A stretch of 64,000 bases of DNA from Palaeococcus ferrophilus DSM 13482 (GCF_000966265.1 NZ_LANF01000009.1:151236-215235); one strand, 5' to 3'; counted from the stretch's first letter, positions 41,208 through 50,540 are shown. Notes: generated from the letters alone by a model not told the origin. A program made the numbers and translations.

Positions 41208-41919
41208 ACTTCCTCACCCTCCATACCCTGTACCACCAACGGGCCATATCCTCCCTCTCGCCTATCATGAGGAAGTAGCGGATTATAGCCACGTTTATGA
41301 ATATCAGCAGGATTGTGAATATCGAATAGGCCGGAACCCCGATGCTCAGGAACGCAAAATAGTCCCAGAAGAAGTGAAGGGCCATAGCGATCACGTAGTA
41401 GGGGAACAGAGAGGGGGTCTTCCCTTCCGCCCTGAGGCCATAGCCGACGCCTATTATGGCGCTCCACGTCGCGTGGGCAAAGGGAGTCAAGAATGCCCTC
41501 AGGATAGTCGTTCCGAGACCGTAACCAAGGCCATAGAGGAGGTTCTCCGTCGCGGCAAAGCCGAGGCCCGCGGCCACACCGTAGACAATACCATCCATCA
41601 CCCCATCCATCTGGCCGGCGTTGAAGGGCCACCTTATGGCGAGGGCCTTTGAGGGCTCCTCAACGATTCCGGCAACGAGGGCTATATAGAAGGCACTGAC
41701 GGGGAGCAGCGCGTAACCTCCCACACCGAAGTTCCCTCCCCCCGTGAGAACGGCCTCCAAAAACATCGCCACGCCCACGGAGAGCGTGGCCCCCATTATG
41801 AAAGTGCCGAGGACGTAGCGCTTGGGCTCGGGCTCGTACCTATCCCTGTGGTAGAAGTACCACAGCAGGGCAAGGGCTGGAGCGTAGGCGAAGAATATTA
41901 TCGCGTTAACCGGATGCAT
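41200..41919 (-). CDS. PrsW-family intramembrane protease-like protein
   Basis: 239 residues with about eight membrane helices. The four family motifs are visible: AGIVEEPSKALAIRW (EExxK-type), GLGFAATENLLYG (FxxxE), TPFAHATWSAIIGV (His) and ALHFFWDYFAF (HxxxD). Start chosen at ATG 41919 (MHPVNAIIFF), preceded by GGTGGGAT, rather than the in-frame ATG 41949. PrsW-type enzymes cleave membrane proteins such as anti-sigma factors in bacteria; the archaeal substrate is unknown. Confidence 0.85.
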   Translation of the reverse strand: MHPVNAIIFFAYAPALALLWYFYHRDRYEPEPKRYVLGTFIMGATLSVGVAMFLEAVLTGGGNFGVGGYALLPVSAFYIALVAGIVEEPSKALAIRWPFNAGQMDGVMDGIVYGVAAGLGFAATENLLYGLGYGLGTTILRAFLTPFAHATWSAIIGVGYGLRAEGKTPSLFPYYVIAMALHFFWDYFAFLSIGVPAYSIFTILLIFINVAIIRYFLMIGEREDMARWWYRVWRVRKYE

Positions 41920-41952
41920 AATCCCACCGTTACACCCTCTCATCCGCATGTT

Positions 41953-42621
41953 TTAAACTTTTTTAACCCGTTCTATGACATCGAAGAGGCTCCAGAGGTC
42001 TCTTATCACGTGGAGATGAGGTATCCGGGCGAGGATTTCATCGCTCGCATAGCGCGCCGTTGGGGGGAAGTAATACCACACGTACTCGGTATTCTCATCG
42101 CCCCGCCCTATGAAGCGCCAGGGCTTGTCGTCCACCCAGATGAACGTTTCATCCCCGTATTTCTCGCGAACCAGGGCGAAGGCCTCCTCGAGCGTCATCT
42201 CCCGCCCGAATATTATAACGTCGTCGAAGAGGTCGTAGAAGCCGTTCAGTTTGAGGCGGTGCTCCTTCATCCCGCTCACAAAGTCCTCCGCCGAGAAGGA
42301 GAGAAGTGTGTGACCTTCCTCCTTGAGCCTTTTGAGGAGCTCCATTGAATCGTCAAGGGGCCTGGTGAGCTTTGCCCTCTCCTCGAACCACGTCCTGAAG
42401 AGGGGAAGCCTGAATACCGCCGGCTGCTTGACCTTACCGCTGTGCTTGCCAAAGCGGGGCCTCTCAAAGTAGAGCTCCACCCTCGTCAAAAGCTTCGCAA
42501 AGGAGCTTTTACCGGGCATCCAGGGGTAGTGCTTCCCTATCGCCCGGCGGAAGGCCTCCTCGATCACGGAGTAGCTGTCAACCAGGGTACCATCGTAGTC
42601 GAACGCCACTATCATCCTCAA
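41953..42621 (-). CDS. HAD-family hydrolase
   Basis: 222 residues. Motif I FDYDGTLVDSYS (nucleophile Asp and acid/base Asp), motif II TLLSFSAED, and a late VDDKP with aspartates for metal binding. The helical cap between 20 and 110 is typical for subclass I. Substrate unknown; the next gene overlaps its start by 4 bp. Confidence 0.85.
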   Translation of the reverse strand: MRMIVAFDYDGTLVDSYSVIEEAFRRAIGKHYPWMPGKSSFAKLLTRVELYFERPRFGKHSGKVKQPAVFRLPLFRTWFEERAKLTRPLDDSMELLKRLKEEGHTLLSFSAEDFVSGMKEHRLKLNGFYDLFDDVIIFGREMTLEEAFALVREKYGDETFIWVDDKPWRFIGRGDENTEYVWYYFPPTARYASDEILARIPHLHVIRDLWSLFDVIERVKKV

Positions 42622-43232
42622 CCCCCCTTGATGTCCTCCATTTTAACATTGAAGGCGCCGGCATCGGAGTGCATGGAGAGAAAGTCATCAACCGGCCCGT
42701 AGGCCCACGTTATCCTAACGCTCCCGTTATCCAGAAACTGGAAGTCGTAGCCGTCCAACGTCCTCAGCGATCTTGAGAACTCGACGGTGGTAATTCCCTC
42801 AACCTCGCTCCCACCGAAGTCCTTGATGTCAAAGCTCCCCCCGTAGAGCCTGTCATCCTCGTGTGGCCCGGAGAAGCCGGTGGAATAGGAGTCCTTTATC
42901 TCAACCGTCCCGTTTGGGAGGACGTAGGCTATTACTATGTCGGTATTTTTCATTCCCGGCCCGCCACCGAAGCCGATGGCCACCCATCCCGGGGTTTCGG
43001 CTCTCAATCCCACCACGAGGTCGTCCCCATTGAACCCGAGGAAAACGGCCATGCCCTCAGCGGTGTGGTTGAACGCGTATTCTCCCTCCTCTATCACACC
43101 ATCGGCTCTCCACCCCACGACTTTGGGGGGCGAAGTTCCCTGATTGTTTCCATCGCTGTTTAGAGAGAGCACCAGAAGCAACAGGAGCAACACTCCCGCG
43201 AAGGCGAGCTTATTCACTATCCCACCATCCAT
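42618..43232 (-). CDS. Membrane-anchored DOMON-domain protein
   Basis: 204 residues. An N-terminal hydrophobic anchor (LAFAGVLLLLLLVLSL) is followed by a DOMON domain: PGWVAIGFGGGPGMKNTDIV, IAYVLPNGTVEIKDSYS and PHEDDR. DOMON domains bind haem or sugars in extracellular redox systems. The ATG at 43232 is about 25 bp from a minus-strand TATA (GATTTTTTAACC), so the mRNA is probably leaderless; GTG 43217 is an alternative. Confidence 0.8.
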   Translation of the reverse strand: MDGGIVNKLAFAGVLLLLLLVLSLNSDGNNQGTSPPKVVGWRADGVIEEGEYAFNHTAEGMAVFLGFNGDDLVVGLRAETPGWVAIGFGGGPGMKNTDIVIAYVLPNGTVEIKDSYSTGFSGPHEDDRLYGGSFDIKDFGGSEVEGITTVEFSRSLRTLDGYDFQFLDNGSVRITWAYGPVDDFLSMHSDAGAFNVKMEDIKGG

Positions 43233-43390
43233 GGGGGCAGGTTGGTGGCGAGGTTAAAAAATCTTGCCCCCCGTATGGAAGCTCCACATTATGCAAAAAT
43301 TTCAAATTACATGAACCCATGCAATTTAGGGAAAATTATTTAAGATGAGGAACGAAACTGCAAAACTGTCAGTTTAAATGAGGTGGTAAA

Positions 43391-44686
43391 ATGAAGAGGT
43401 TTAAAGCACTGCTCCTCCTGCTACTCGTCCTCGGGGGGATGGGTTTTGCAGGTGCATGGCCGACCAACGGTCCAACCCTCGAGGACCCAATGAACGTCCA
43501 CCAGAGGCTGACTTACAAGGCCATCGAGGCGGTCTACGCGGACAACCCGACCCTTGGGAACATCCTCATGCAGTACCAGGACAGACTCCTCTACGGTGCC
43601 TACGACGAGGACTGGCGCGGCGGGAGCATAGATTTCAACGGCAAGACCTACACCCTCCAGAGCCAGTACCACTTCCACGACCCTATGGATCACGCGGAGC
43701 TGATAACGGTTGACCTCCTCGGTGACAGGAAGTCTTCAGGCGCTGACATGGCACAGGAACTCTACGAGAAGGCAGTCCAGCTCTGGAAGGAGGGCAAGAA
43801 GGAGGAGGCCATGCTCTACCTCGGAAGATCAGTCCACATCCTCGAGGACATGGGCATGCTCGTGGCCCACACCACCCCCCACATGTTCGAGACCCTTGAC
43901 GAGTTCAGCTACATCGAGGACGCCCACGACTTCGTTGAGAACGAGATTTCCCCGACGGTTGCCGACGACATCCTCAACAACCGCGTCCCCCTCGACCTCA
44001 CCCCGATAAGGTGGTGGGAAATCCCGAACGAGAAGGGGAGGTTCATACTGGGAAAGGACATCTACGTAGCGGACAACGAGAACGGCCACATGGACTTATC
44101 GCACGGCGTCGCCTGGGCCTACGCTGACCTCATAGCCCACAACTCCTGGCGCTACATGCTCTACTCAACCGGAAAGGACATCAACCTCTGGAGCGAGCGC
44201 GGCCACCTCGGAAGCTACTTCTGGACGAAGGAGCTCAAGAAGGGAGACTGGAGCGTCTTCAAGCTTCAGTTCCTCGGGGCAAGCGCGATAACCATCGTCT
44301 TCAAGGATATAGACATGCAGAACGTCTACTTCAAGACCCTCGGCTACGTCGAGCTCTACGACAGGAACGGGAACCTCGTAGCGAGATACTCCCAGGACCC
44401 CAATCCACTAGTTGATACCAGCGTTACCGTTTCGGGAGACACCGTCTACATCTACACCCACGTTGAGGGGGACGACTGGTTCGATGACGACGTTGACGGC
44501 TGGGCCGTAAGGAACATAGAGGTCAAGGCCAACTTCGACGTTAACGCTCCGAGTGGCTTTAGAACACTCGACGGGAGGGAATACAGCAACGTTCAGTGGG
44601 CAACCTACGAGAGCATGGTTTACACAATAAGGGCCGTCGCTGGCCTCATGGAGAAGTTTTTCGAGGACGTCGGCGTTAAAGGTTAA
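43391..44686 (+). CDS. Secreted zinc-dependent phospholipase C-like protein
   Basis: 431 residues. Signal peptide (ALLLLLLVLGGMGFAGA) with cleavage likely just before Trp; zinc PLCs use the N-terminal Trp as a metal ligand. Further ligand candidates: HQRLTYKAIE, YHFHDPMDHAE, GRSVHILEDMGMLVAHTTPH and DAHDFVENEIS. The last ~140 residues form a beta domain with DIDMQNVYFKTLGYVELYDR, like a CUB/PPC-type binding module. TATA AAATTATTTAAG upstream (~43333). It might act on lipid head groups, which would link it to the GDPD and glycerol genes. Confidence 0.82.
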   Translation: MKRFKALLLLLLVLGGMGFAGAWPTNGPTLEDPMNVHQRLTYKAIEAVYADNPTLGNILMQYQDRLLYGAYDEDWRGGSIDFNGKTYTLQSQYHFHDPMDHAELITVDLLGDRKSSGADMAQELYEKAVQLWKEGKKEEAMLYLGRSVHILEDMGMLVAHTTPHMFETLDEFSYIEDAHDFVENEISPTVADDILNNRVPLDLTPIRWWEIPNEKGRFILGKDIYVADNENGHMDLSHGVAWAYADLIAHNSWRYMLYSTGKDINLWSERGHLGSYFWTKELKKGDWSVFKLQFLGASAITIVFKDIDMQNVYFKTLGYVELYDRNGNLVARYSQDPNPLVDTSVTVSGDTVYIYTHVEGDDWFDDDVDGWAVRNIEVKANFDVNAPSGFRTLDGREYSNVQWATYESMVYTIRAVAGLMEKFFEDVGVKG

Positions 44687-44687
44687 C

Positions 44688-44708
44688 TCCGTTTTTCTAT
44701 TTTTCAAT
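44688..44708 (+). terminator. T-rich terminator after the PLC-like gene
   Basis: CTCCGTTTTTCTATTTTTC follows the stop codon by two bases: two T5 runs typical of archaeal intrinsic termination. Confidence 0.5.
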
Positions 44709-44710
44709 GG

Positions 44711-44768
44711 GTCACCGGCAGGCCCATGCCGTGACGTCCCGCCCCTTTTCGGGCACAAAGCATATATT
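44711..44768 (+). promoter_or_regulatory. gcvP promoter with an upstream inverted repeat
   Basis: TATA AAGCATATATTC (44758-44769) gives a start near 44790. Upstream lies an imperfect inverted repeat, GTCAC-C-GGCA / TGCC-GTGAC with a 6-base loop (44711-44735), which could be an operator or a 3' hairpin of the preceding transcript. Confidence 0.5.
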
Positions 44769-44812
44769 CTACGGATGAAAGGTTTAGATGATGATTTCAA
44801 AAGGTGATGCCT

Positions 44813-46168
44813 ATGGGAAAACACTACATCCCCAACCTTCCACATAAGGAAGAGATGCTCAAAGAAATAGGCTTTGAGCGCATTGAAGACCTCTTCTCCG
44901 ACGTGCCAAAGGGAATGGTCAAGGAGTTCAACCTGCCGGAGGGGAAGAGCGAGTACGAAGTCTTCACAGAGCTCAACGAAACCCTCTCCGCTAACAAAAC
45001 CTTCCTTGAGATGCCCAGCTTTCTGGGAGCCGGAACATACTTCCACTACGTCCCCGCTCATGTCAAGTACCTCATAGAGAGGAGCGAGTTCCTAACTTCC
45101 TACACTCCGTACCAGCCCGAGGTAAGCCAGGGCATGCTCCAGGCCCTCTTCGAGTACCAGAGCCTCATAGCGGAGCTGGTTGGCCTCCCAATAGTCAACG
45201 CCTCAATGTACGATTGGGGAACGGCGATGGCGGAAGCCGCCCTGATGTCAGCTCGCGTGACCAAGAGGAACAAGTTTGTAGTTCCAAAGCACCTCAGCCC
45301 CGAGAAGAAGCTCGTTCTCAAGACCTACACCGCCGGCCCGGCCCTTGAGATAGTTGAGGTTCCCTGGGATGAGAGGGGCCAGCTCGACATTGAGAAGCTC
45401 AAAGAGGCAGTTGAGGGCGCCGCCGGCGTCTACATCGAGATACCCAACTTCTTCGGCCTGCTCGAGGAGAAGGTAAGGGAAATCGGCGAGATAGCCCATG
45501 ACGCTGGAGCGCTCTTTGTGGTAGGCGTTGACCCAACTATCCTCGGAATAGTCGAAGCTCCTGGAGAGCTTGGGGCTGACATAGTCGTCGGCGAGGCGGC
45601 ATACTTTGGCACTCCTACGAACTTCGGCGGTCCGAGGGCGGGAATATTCGCAACGAAGAACGACAGAAAGCTGGTAAGGCAGATGCCGGGAAGGGTAATC
45701 GGCATGACCAAAACGGCAGACGGCAAGAGGGCCTTCGTGATGACGCTCCAGACGAGGGAGCAGCACATCAGAAGGGCCAAGGCCACCTCGAACATATGCT
45801 CAAACGAGGCGCTCGTCGCGGTCGCTGCTGCCATTCACCTGGCCACCCTAGGGCCGAAGGGGCTCAGGGAGCTCGGTGAGGTCATACTCAAGAACACCGC
45901 CTACCTAAAGAAGCGCCTCGGCGAGGTTGGGGAGGTAGCCTTCGATGGGATAAACTTCAAGGACGTACCCGTTAGGTTCGAGGTTCCCTACAGCGTTATC
46001 CACGAGAGGCTCCTTGAGAGGAACATCCACGGCGGCTACTACATAGGGAAGCACTTCCCGGAGCTCGGGGAGACGGCCCTCTTTGCTGCCACCGAAACCA
46101 CGAGGAAGGAGTGGGTTGACGGCCTCGTGGATGCCCTGCGGGAGATAATAGGCGAGGCGGAGCTGTGA
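44813..46168 (+). CDS. gcvPA: Glycine dehydrogenase (decarboxylating) subunit 1
   Basis: 451 residues, the N-terminal half of the P protein, which is a single chain in many organisms but two genes in archaea and Firmicutes. Typical blocks: [54 protein letters not shown] ([20 protein letters not shown]), [20 protein letters not shown] and [13 protein letters not shown]. With subunit 2 it decarboxylates glycine and loads the aminomethyl group on GcvH lipoate. ATG 44813 is preceded by AAGGTGATG. Confidence 0.95.
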   Translation: MGKHYIPNLPHKEEMLKEIGFERIEDLFSDVPKGMVKEFNLPEGKSEYEVFTELNETLSANKTFLEMPSFLGAGTYFHYVPAHVKYLIERSEFLTSYTPYQPEVSQGMLQALFEYQSLIAELVGLPIVNASMYDWGTAMAEAALMSARVTKRNKFVVPKHLSPEKKLVLKTYTAGPALEIVEVPWDERGQLDIEKLKEAVEGAAGVYIEIPNFFGLLEEKVREIGEIAHDAGALFVVGVDPTILGIVEAPGELGADIVVGEAAYFGTPTNFGGPRAGIFATKNDRKLVRQMPGRVIGMTKTADGKRAFVMTLQTREQHIRRAKATSNICSNEALVAVAAAIHLATLGPKGLRELGEVILKNTAYLKKRLGEVGEVAFDGINFKDVPVRFEVPYSVIHERLLERNIHGGYYIGKHFPELGETALFAATETTRKEWVDGLVDALREIIGEAEL

Positions 46169-46178
46169 GGTGGTGAAA

Positions 46179-47681
46179 ATGTTCAGACAGGCCAAATGGG
46201 AAGAACCAACCGTTTTCGAGCTCTCACGCCCCGGAAGGGTTGGCTACACCCTCCCGAAGCCGATTGAGGACGTTGAGGTTGAAATCCCTGAGAAGCTGAG
46301 GAGAAAGAGCCCCCTCAACCTTCCCGAGCTTAGCGAGCCGGAGGTTGTAAAGCACTACACACGGCTTAGCGAGATGAACTACGGCGTTGACTCTGGCATC
46401 TATCCCCTCGGTTCGTGCACCATGAAGTACAACCCGAAGATAAACGAGGAGATTGCCGCCCATCCAGGTGTTGCCTACGTCCACCCGTACCAGGACGAGA
46501 GAACAGTTCAGGGAGCGCTTAAGGTAATGTGGGAGCTGGAGCAGTGGCTTAAAGAAATCACGGGAATGGACCGCTTCACCCTCCAGCCGGCAGCGGGAGC
46601 GAACGGTGAGTTCACGGGCGTTATGGTGATAAGGGCCTACCACCTCGACCGTGGCGACACCCAGAGGACGGAGATGCTCGTTCCAGATTCAGCACACGGA
46701 ACCAACCCGGCAAGTGCAGCCATGGCCGGCTTCAAGGTCGTTGAGATTCCCTCCAACGAGAACGGGACGGTTGACCTTGAGGCCCTTGAGAACGCGGTGA
46801 GCGAGAGGACTGCAGGTTTAATGCTCACCAACCCGAACACCCTCGGCATCTTCGAGGACGAGATACTCGAGATAGCCAAGATAGTCCACGAGGCCGGTGG
46901 CCTGCTCTACTACGATGGCGCTAATTTAAACGCTGTCCTTGGAAAGGTTAGACCTGGAGACATGGGCTTTGACGTCGTCCACCTCAACCTCCACAAGACG
47001 TTCTCAACACCGCACGGTGGCGGCGGCCCTGGAAGCGGGCCCGTTGGAGTGAAGGACTTCCTCAAGGACTACCTCCCGGTTCCGCTGGTTGGCTACGACG
47101 GGGAGAGCTACTACCTCGACTACAATGTCCCCAAAAGCATAGGCAAGGTCAAGGAGTTCTACGGCAACTTCGCGGTCATGGTGAGGGCCCTGACCTACCT
47201 CAAGGTGATGGGAAGGGAGGGCCTCAGGGAGGTCAGCGAGGTAGCGGTTCTCAACGCAAACTACATTACCCAGAAGCTGAAGGGTACCAAGGGCTACGAG
47301 CTGCCCCACAAGGAGCTCAGGAAGCACGAGACCGTCTTTTCAGCAGAGCCAATGAAGAAGGAGACCGGTGTCAAAGCCCTCGACGTGGCGAAGAGGCTCC
47401 TCGACTTCGGTTTACATGCGCCAACCATCTACTTCCCGCTGATCGTTCATGAGGCGCTCATGATTGAGCCCACTGAAACGGCCAGCAGGGAAGAGCTCGA
47501 CGCCTATGTCGAGGCCCTCAAGAGGATCAGCGAGGAGGCCTACACGAACCCCGAAGTAGTCAAGGGCGCGCCCCACAACGCCGCCGTGAAGAGGGTTGAC
47601 GACGTCTTAGCTGCCAAGAGGCCCGTCATAACATGGCGCATGTACAGGGAGCTCAAGGAGAAGGGAGAGATAGACATCTGA
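46179..47681 (+). CDS. gcvPB: Glycine dehydrogenase (decarboxylating) subunit 2
   Basis: 500 residues with the PLP site: the Lys in [20 protein letters not shown], plus [61 protein letters not shown] and [20 protein letters not shown]. Forms the heterotetrameric P protein with GcvPA, encoded 10 bp upstream. GAGGTGGTGAAA precedes ATG 46179. GcvT and GcvH are not in this window. Confidence 0.95.
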   Translation: MFRQAKWEEPTVFELSRPGRVGYTLPKPIEDVEVEIPEKLRRKSPLNLPELSEPEVVKHYTRLSEMNYGVDSGIYPLGSCTMKYNPKINEEIAAHPGVAYVHPYQDERTVQGALKVMWELEQWLKEITGMDRFTLQPAAGANGEFTGVMVIRAYHLDRGDTQRTEMLVPDSAHGTNPASAAMAGFKVVEIPSNENGTVDLEALENAVSERTAGLMLTNPNTLGIFEDEILEIAKIVHEAGGLLYYDGANLNAVLGKVRPGDMGFDVVHLNLHKTFSTPHGGGGPGSGPVGVKDFLKDYLPVPLVGYDGESYYLDYNVPKSIGKVKEFYGNFAVMVRALTYLKVMGREGLREVSEVAVLNANYITQKLKGTKGYELPHKELRKHETVFSAEPMKKETGVKALDVAKRLLDFGLHAPTIYFPLIVHEALMIEPTETASREELDAYVEALKRISEEAYTNPEVVKGAPHNAAVKRVDDVLAAKRPVITWRMYRELKEKGEIDI

Positions 47682-47696
47682 CCCCTCTTTTAACTT

Positions 47697-47999
47697 TTAA
47701 TCCTTCAATCCAGGTTCCAGGCATTCGCACGGGTTTTTTCCACAGTAAGGGCATGCACCTGGGTACTTCTTTTTAGTTGCTTCCTCAACGTCTATATCGA
47801 GGAGGTTGGCGAGACTCATCAGCCATGCCAGAACGTCGGCAACCTCCTCCTCCATTGCTTCCTTATCGCGCTTCCGTATCGCCTCGCTCAGCTCTCCCAC
47901 TTCCTCGACGAACCATAGGAACGTCTCTTCAACGCCTCTCCTCGAGTCCTTGTGGAAGTAGATGTCGTGGATAAGCTTCTGGAACTCCCCAATTTCCAT
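47697..47999 (-). CDS. MazG-like nucleotide pyrophosphohydrolase with C-terminal Cys cluster
   Basis: 100 residues. The helical MazG core has the metal-binding acidic motifs FVEEVGELSEAI and EEEVADVLAWL. The C-terminus adds ACPYCGKNPCECLEPG, four closely spaced Cys that look like a zinc or cluster site, an addition not general in the family. Likely removes pyrophosphate from non-canonical NTPs. Start at ATG 47999 after GGTGAGGGGA. Confidence 0.85.
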   Translation of the reverse strand: MEIGEFQKLIHDIYFHKDSRRGVEETFLWFVEEVGELSEAIRKRDKEAMEEEVADVLAWLMSLANLLDIDVEEATKKKYPGACPYCGKNPCECLEPGLKD

Positions 48000-48039
48000 T
48001 CCCCTCACCTGAATAAAGGGAAGAAGAGGCCCTTAAAAA

Positions 48040-48720
48040 TCACTCGCTCGCAAGCTCAATGAGCTTCCTCATGTGGATTGCGGCTGTGTCGAAGACCTCA
48101 ACTGAGACGTCGCCCTGTTTTATGGCCAGCGGGAGCTCGGTGCAGCCAAGGATGACTCCCCCGATGCCCTTCTCCTTAGCGTACCTCTCAACGAGCTCGA
48201 TTAGGTAAGGCTTGCTCTTCAAGTTCTCGAAGGCAAGCTCACCGAATATTATGCCGTCAATCCTGTCAATCTCCTCTTCACCCGGAACCACGACCTCAAG
48301 GCCCGCCTCCTGGAGGGCGTTCCTGTAGAAGTCAGCCGTCATCGTCGTCTTGGTTCCGAGGAGGAGAACCTTCCTAACGCCCCTCCTCTTTATCTCCTCA
48401 ATTAGAGCATCGATTATGCTCACCATCGGCACGCTCACAGCCCTCTGAACCTCCGGAAAGACTATGTGGGGAGTGTTGGCGGACATCGCTATTATCTCCG
48501 CCCCGGCCCTCTCGAGGGCCTTCGCCGCGTTTATGAGGATCTCCGTCCTGCCCTCCCAGCCACGCGGGTTGTTCTTGAACTCCTCGAAGTTAATGGAGTA
48601 AATTATGAGCTCCGGGAACGTGAAGGGTCCGAACCTCTCCCTGCTGATCTCAATGTATTTGCGGTAGTAGTAACAGGTCGATTCGGGTGTCGTTCCGCCG
48701 ATTATGCCTATCTTCTTCAT
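48040..48720 (-). CDS. Aspartate/glutamate racemase family protein
   Basis: 226 residues with N-terminal KKIGIIGGTTPESTCYYYRK. Two-base racemases use two Cys. Here the second is present (GVILGCTELPLA) but the first position reads AMSANTPHIVF, with Ala where CNT is usual. The enzyme is therefore either a one-Cys member, as in some broad-specificity relatives, or has a different activity. ATG 48720 follows GGTGGTCATC. Confidence 0.8.
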   Translation of the reverse strand: MKKIGIIGGTTPESTCYYYRKYIEISRERFGPFTFPELIIYSINFEEFKNNPRGWEGRTEILINAAKALERAGAEIIAMSANTPHIVFPEVQRAVSVPMVSIIDALIEEIKRRGVRKVLLLGTKTTMTADFYRNALQEAGLEVVVPGEEEIDRIDGIIFGELAFENLKSKPYLIELVERYAKEKGIGGVILGCTELPLAIKQGDVSVEVFDTAAIHMRKLIELASE

Positions 48721-48779
48721 GATGACCACCGAGAAAAGAAAGGAGAAGTCCTTATTAGGGTTTTCGGTGTCGTTGAGGG

Positions 48780-49772
48780 TCAGTACAGCCCGGCGTACGC
48801 ATCGCCCTCAAAACGGGGGAACTCCTCCCACCCTTCACCATTCTTCAAAAGCCTCCCCTTGTCCTCCGTGAAGCGACCTATTCTGAAGGCGGGGATTCCC
48901 CTCTCCCCGAGGGCCCTCACAAGCACTTCCGCCTTTGAGGGGGGCACTATCGCTATGAGCGTCCCTGTTGATGAGACCGTTAGGGGGTTCACGCCGTAGG
49001 CCCCGAGAGCCCTGTCCACGAGCGGGGGGATGTAAACCTTCCCCATATCCACCTCGAAGCCCAGGTTTGAGTTGTCCGCTATCTCGTGAAGCGCCGTTAA
49101 GCCCCCTTCCGTCGCGTCGTGCATCCCCCTCACGAAGGGAGCCGCCACGAGCGCATCGGACACGACGGTTTCAAGCCTGTACATCTCCCTCAGCTGGGCG
49201 ATTTCTCCGGGGCTTAAGTGCTTTTTGAGCCCCTCCGCGTCGAACCATGCCGCCCCGACGGCAAACTCTATGCCTACGCCCTTCGTTATCACTATCTCGT
49301 CCCCGGGCTTCGCTACGGGGAGCCTCAGCTCCTCCCTCCTAACGATGCCCATGGCGGTGGTGGTCGCCGTGGGAGCCCTTAGGGTCCTGTAGACACCTGT
49401 GTGGCCGCCGACTACTGAGGTTCCGTATTTCGCACATTCGGCATTGAGCTCCCCCATTATCGCCGCCAGTTCCTCCCTCCTACTTCCCTCCGGGAGGAGT
49501 ATGTCCACGACGAGCCACCTCGGCCTGGTCCCGAAGACGGAAACGTCGCTCGAGGCGAAGTGGTATGTGAAAAAACCGAAGTGCTCCTCCGGGACTCCGA
49601 GAACGGGATCAGTAGCTACCACGAGGTAGTGCTCCTCGTCGTACTCCAGAACGGCCGAGTCAAAGCCCTCCCTGGGGCCGATTACAACTTTTCCATCATT
49701 TATTTCAAGCCTCTCTAGGATTTCATTGAGAACATCGCTCCTTAGCTTGCCGAGGGGCAGCACCTGTATCAC
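48780..49772 (-). CDS. AIR synthase-related (HypE/SelD/PurM superfamily) protein
   Basis: 330 residues. The N-terminal half has VVIGPREGFDSAVLEYDEEH and HFASSDVSVFGTRPRWLVVD, like the ATP-binding Asp-rich segments of HypE and PurM; the C-terminal half has GMHDATEGGLTALHEIADNS and NPLTVSSTGTLIAIVPPS, strongly reminiscent of HypE. No hyp operon lies nearby and the terminal PRI(C)-type Cys tail of HypE is absent (ends DAYAGLY), so a different substrate is likely. Probably leaderless. Confidence 0.8.
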   Translation of the reverse strand: MIQVLPLGKLRSDVLNEILERLEINDGKVVIGPREGFDSAVLEYDEEHYLVVATDPVLGVPEEHFGFFTYHFASSDVSVFGTRPRWLVVDILLPEGSRREELAAIMGELNAECAKYGTSVVGGHTGVYRTLRAPTATTTAMGIVRREELRLPVAKPGDEIVITKGVGIEFAVGAAWFDAEGLKKHLSPGEIAQLREMYRLETVVSDALVAAPFVRGMHDATEGGLTALHEIADNSNLGFEVDMGKVYIPPLVDRALGAYGVNPLTVSSTGTLIAIVPPSKAEVLVRALGERGIPAFRIGRFTEDKGRLLKNGEGWEEFPRFEGDAYAGLY

Positions 49773-49888
49773 CTCTATCCCCTACGGAGCACCCCTTAAA
49801 ATTATTTCCGGACACTGAAACGCTCCGGAACGCCGGTTTCACCGGGTACCTGAAATACGATGCGGTGGAATATTGTACCGGTGGTGGT

Positions 49889-50203
49889 ATGGCGGAGGTG
49901 CTTGATACGGCGTTCCCCTCATCCCATGGGGCCATCTATGAGAGCTACGATGTGGAGGGCTATCTCTTCAGGAATGAACGCCTGGTGGGGGTTTACGTGG
50001 ATGGGGAGCTCGTGGAGTGCGAGGGGAAGGTTCCACCGGAGGTGGAGCGGGCCGTTCTCTACCAAAAATCTGCTCTGAGGGTTGGAGTGGAGGTGGAATA
50101 CGCCAGGGAATACTGGGGGAGGGTTTACATTGAGCACGGTTTTAGGAGGTTTATCGTCGCGGAGAAGAGACTCGTTAATTTTAATGGGCCCGGGGGGCTT
50201 TGA
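49889..50203 (+). CDS. Small conserved-type protein, 104 aa, overlapping a tRNA
   Basis: ATG 49889 follows GGTGGTGGT. The product (MAEVLDTAFPSSHGAIYESY..., DVEGYLFRNERLVGVYVDGE) is beta-rich and soluble. Its last six codons run antisense into the 3' end of the tRNA gene (50185-50203), ending NFNGPGGL. No family recognised. Confidence 0.65.
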   Translation: MAEVLDTAFPSSHGAIYESYDVEGYLFRNERLVGVYVDGELVECEGKVPPEVERAVLYQKSALRVGVEVEYAREYWGRVYIEHGFRRFIVAEKRLVNFNGPGGL

Positions 50204-50259
50204 ACCCCCGACCACGCGGTTATGAGCCGCGCGCTCTGACCAGGCTGAGCTACGGGCCC
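50185..50259 (-). tRNA. tRNA with CAU anticodon (Ile2 or elongator Met)
   Basis: GGGCCCG...CGGGCCC acceptor stem, D arm TAGCTCAGCCTGGTCAGAGC, anticodon stem CGCGG/CCGCG with loop CTCATAA (CAT), T arm GGGGG-TTCAAAG-CCCCC, discriminator A, no encoded CCA. From memory the acceptor and D arm resemble archaeal tRNA-Ile, which would suggest the agmatidine-modified AUA reader, but elongator Met cannot be excluded by eye. Confidence 0.9.
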
Positions 50260-50263
50260 ACGA

Positions 50264-50339
50264 TGGCGCCGCCGCCCCGACTTGAACGGGGGACCACCGG
50301 ATTAACAGTCCGGCGCTCTGCCGACTAAGCTACGGCGGC
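50264..50339 (-). tRNA. tRNA-Asn (anticodon GUU)
   Basis: GCCGCCG/CGGCGGC acceptor, D arm TAGCTTAGTCGGCAGAGC, anticodon stem CCGGA/TCCGG with loop CTGTTAA (GTT), T arm CCCCG-TTCAAGT-CGGGG, discriminator G and encoded CCA. It lies 4 bp upstream of the CAU tRNA on the same strand, so both probably share one transcript. Confidence 0.93.
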
Positions 50340-50363
50340 TCAAGCCCATTCATAGGGAGTGTG

Positions 50364-50380
50364 GATGCATTTATAAATTT
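50364..50380 (-). promoter_or_regulatory. TATA promoter of the tRNA pair
   Basis: Minus-strand CAAAATTTATAAATGC lies about 25-30 bp before the tRNA-Asn 5' end at 50339. Confidence 0.65.
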
Positions 50381-50399
50381 TGCGGTCATGTACCACAGA

Positions 50400-50540
50400 A
50401 GGGCGCGCCTCATGTGAGAGCTACCCTCGGGGGAGGTATTGGGGGGAGCGTTCAATTGGAGGCTGCGCCTTTGGACCGGCCCCATCCCGCCCTGGAGGAC
50501 GGGCTTTCAAGATGAAAAAGCTGAGAAAGGGTTAAAGCGG
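50400..50540 (+). other. GC-rich gap with a k-turn-like hairpin
   Basis: No credible ORF. At about 50470-50545 GACC...CCCC could pair with GGGG..GGTC. Inside are GCCC-loop-GGGC and a CTTTC/GAAAG stem enclosing GATGA and CTGA, the two sequences of a box C/D-type kink turn. It might be a small guide RNA on the plus strand, but no ACA tail or typical guide spacing was found. Confidence 0.3.

Noticed and set aside
48780..49772. Bona fide hydrogenase maturation protein HypE
   Set aside because: The C-terminal Cys tail required for HypE function is absent and no hyp genes are adjacent.
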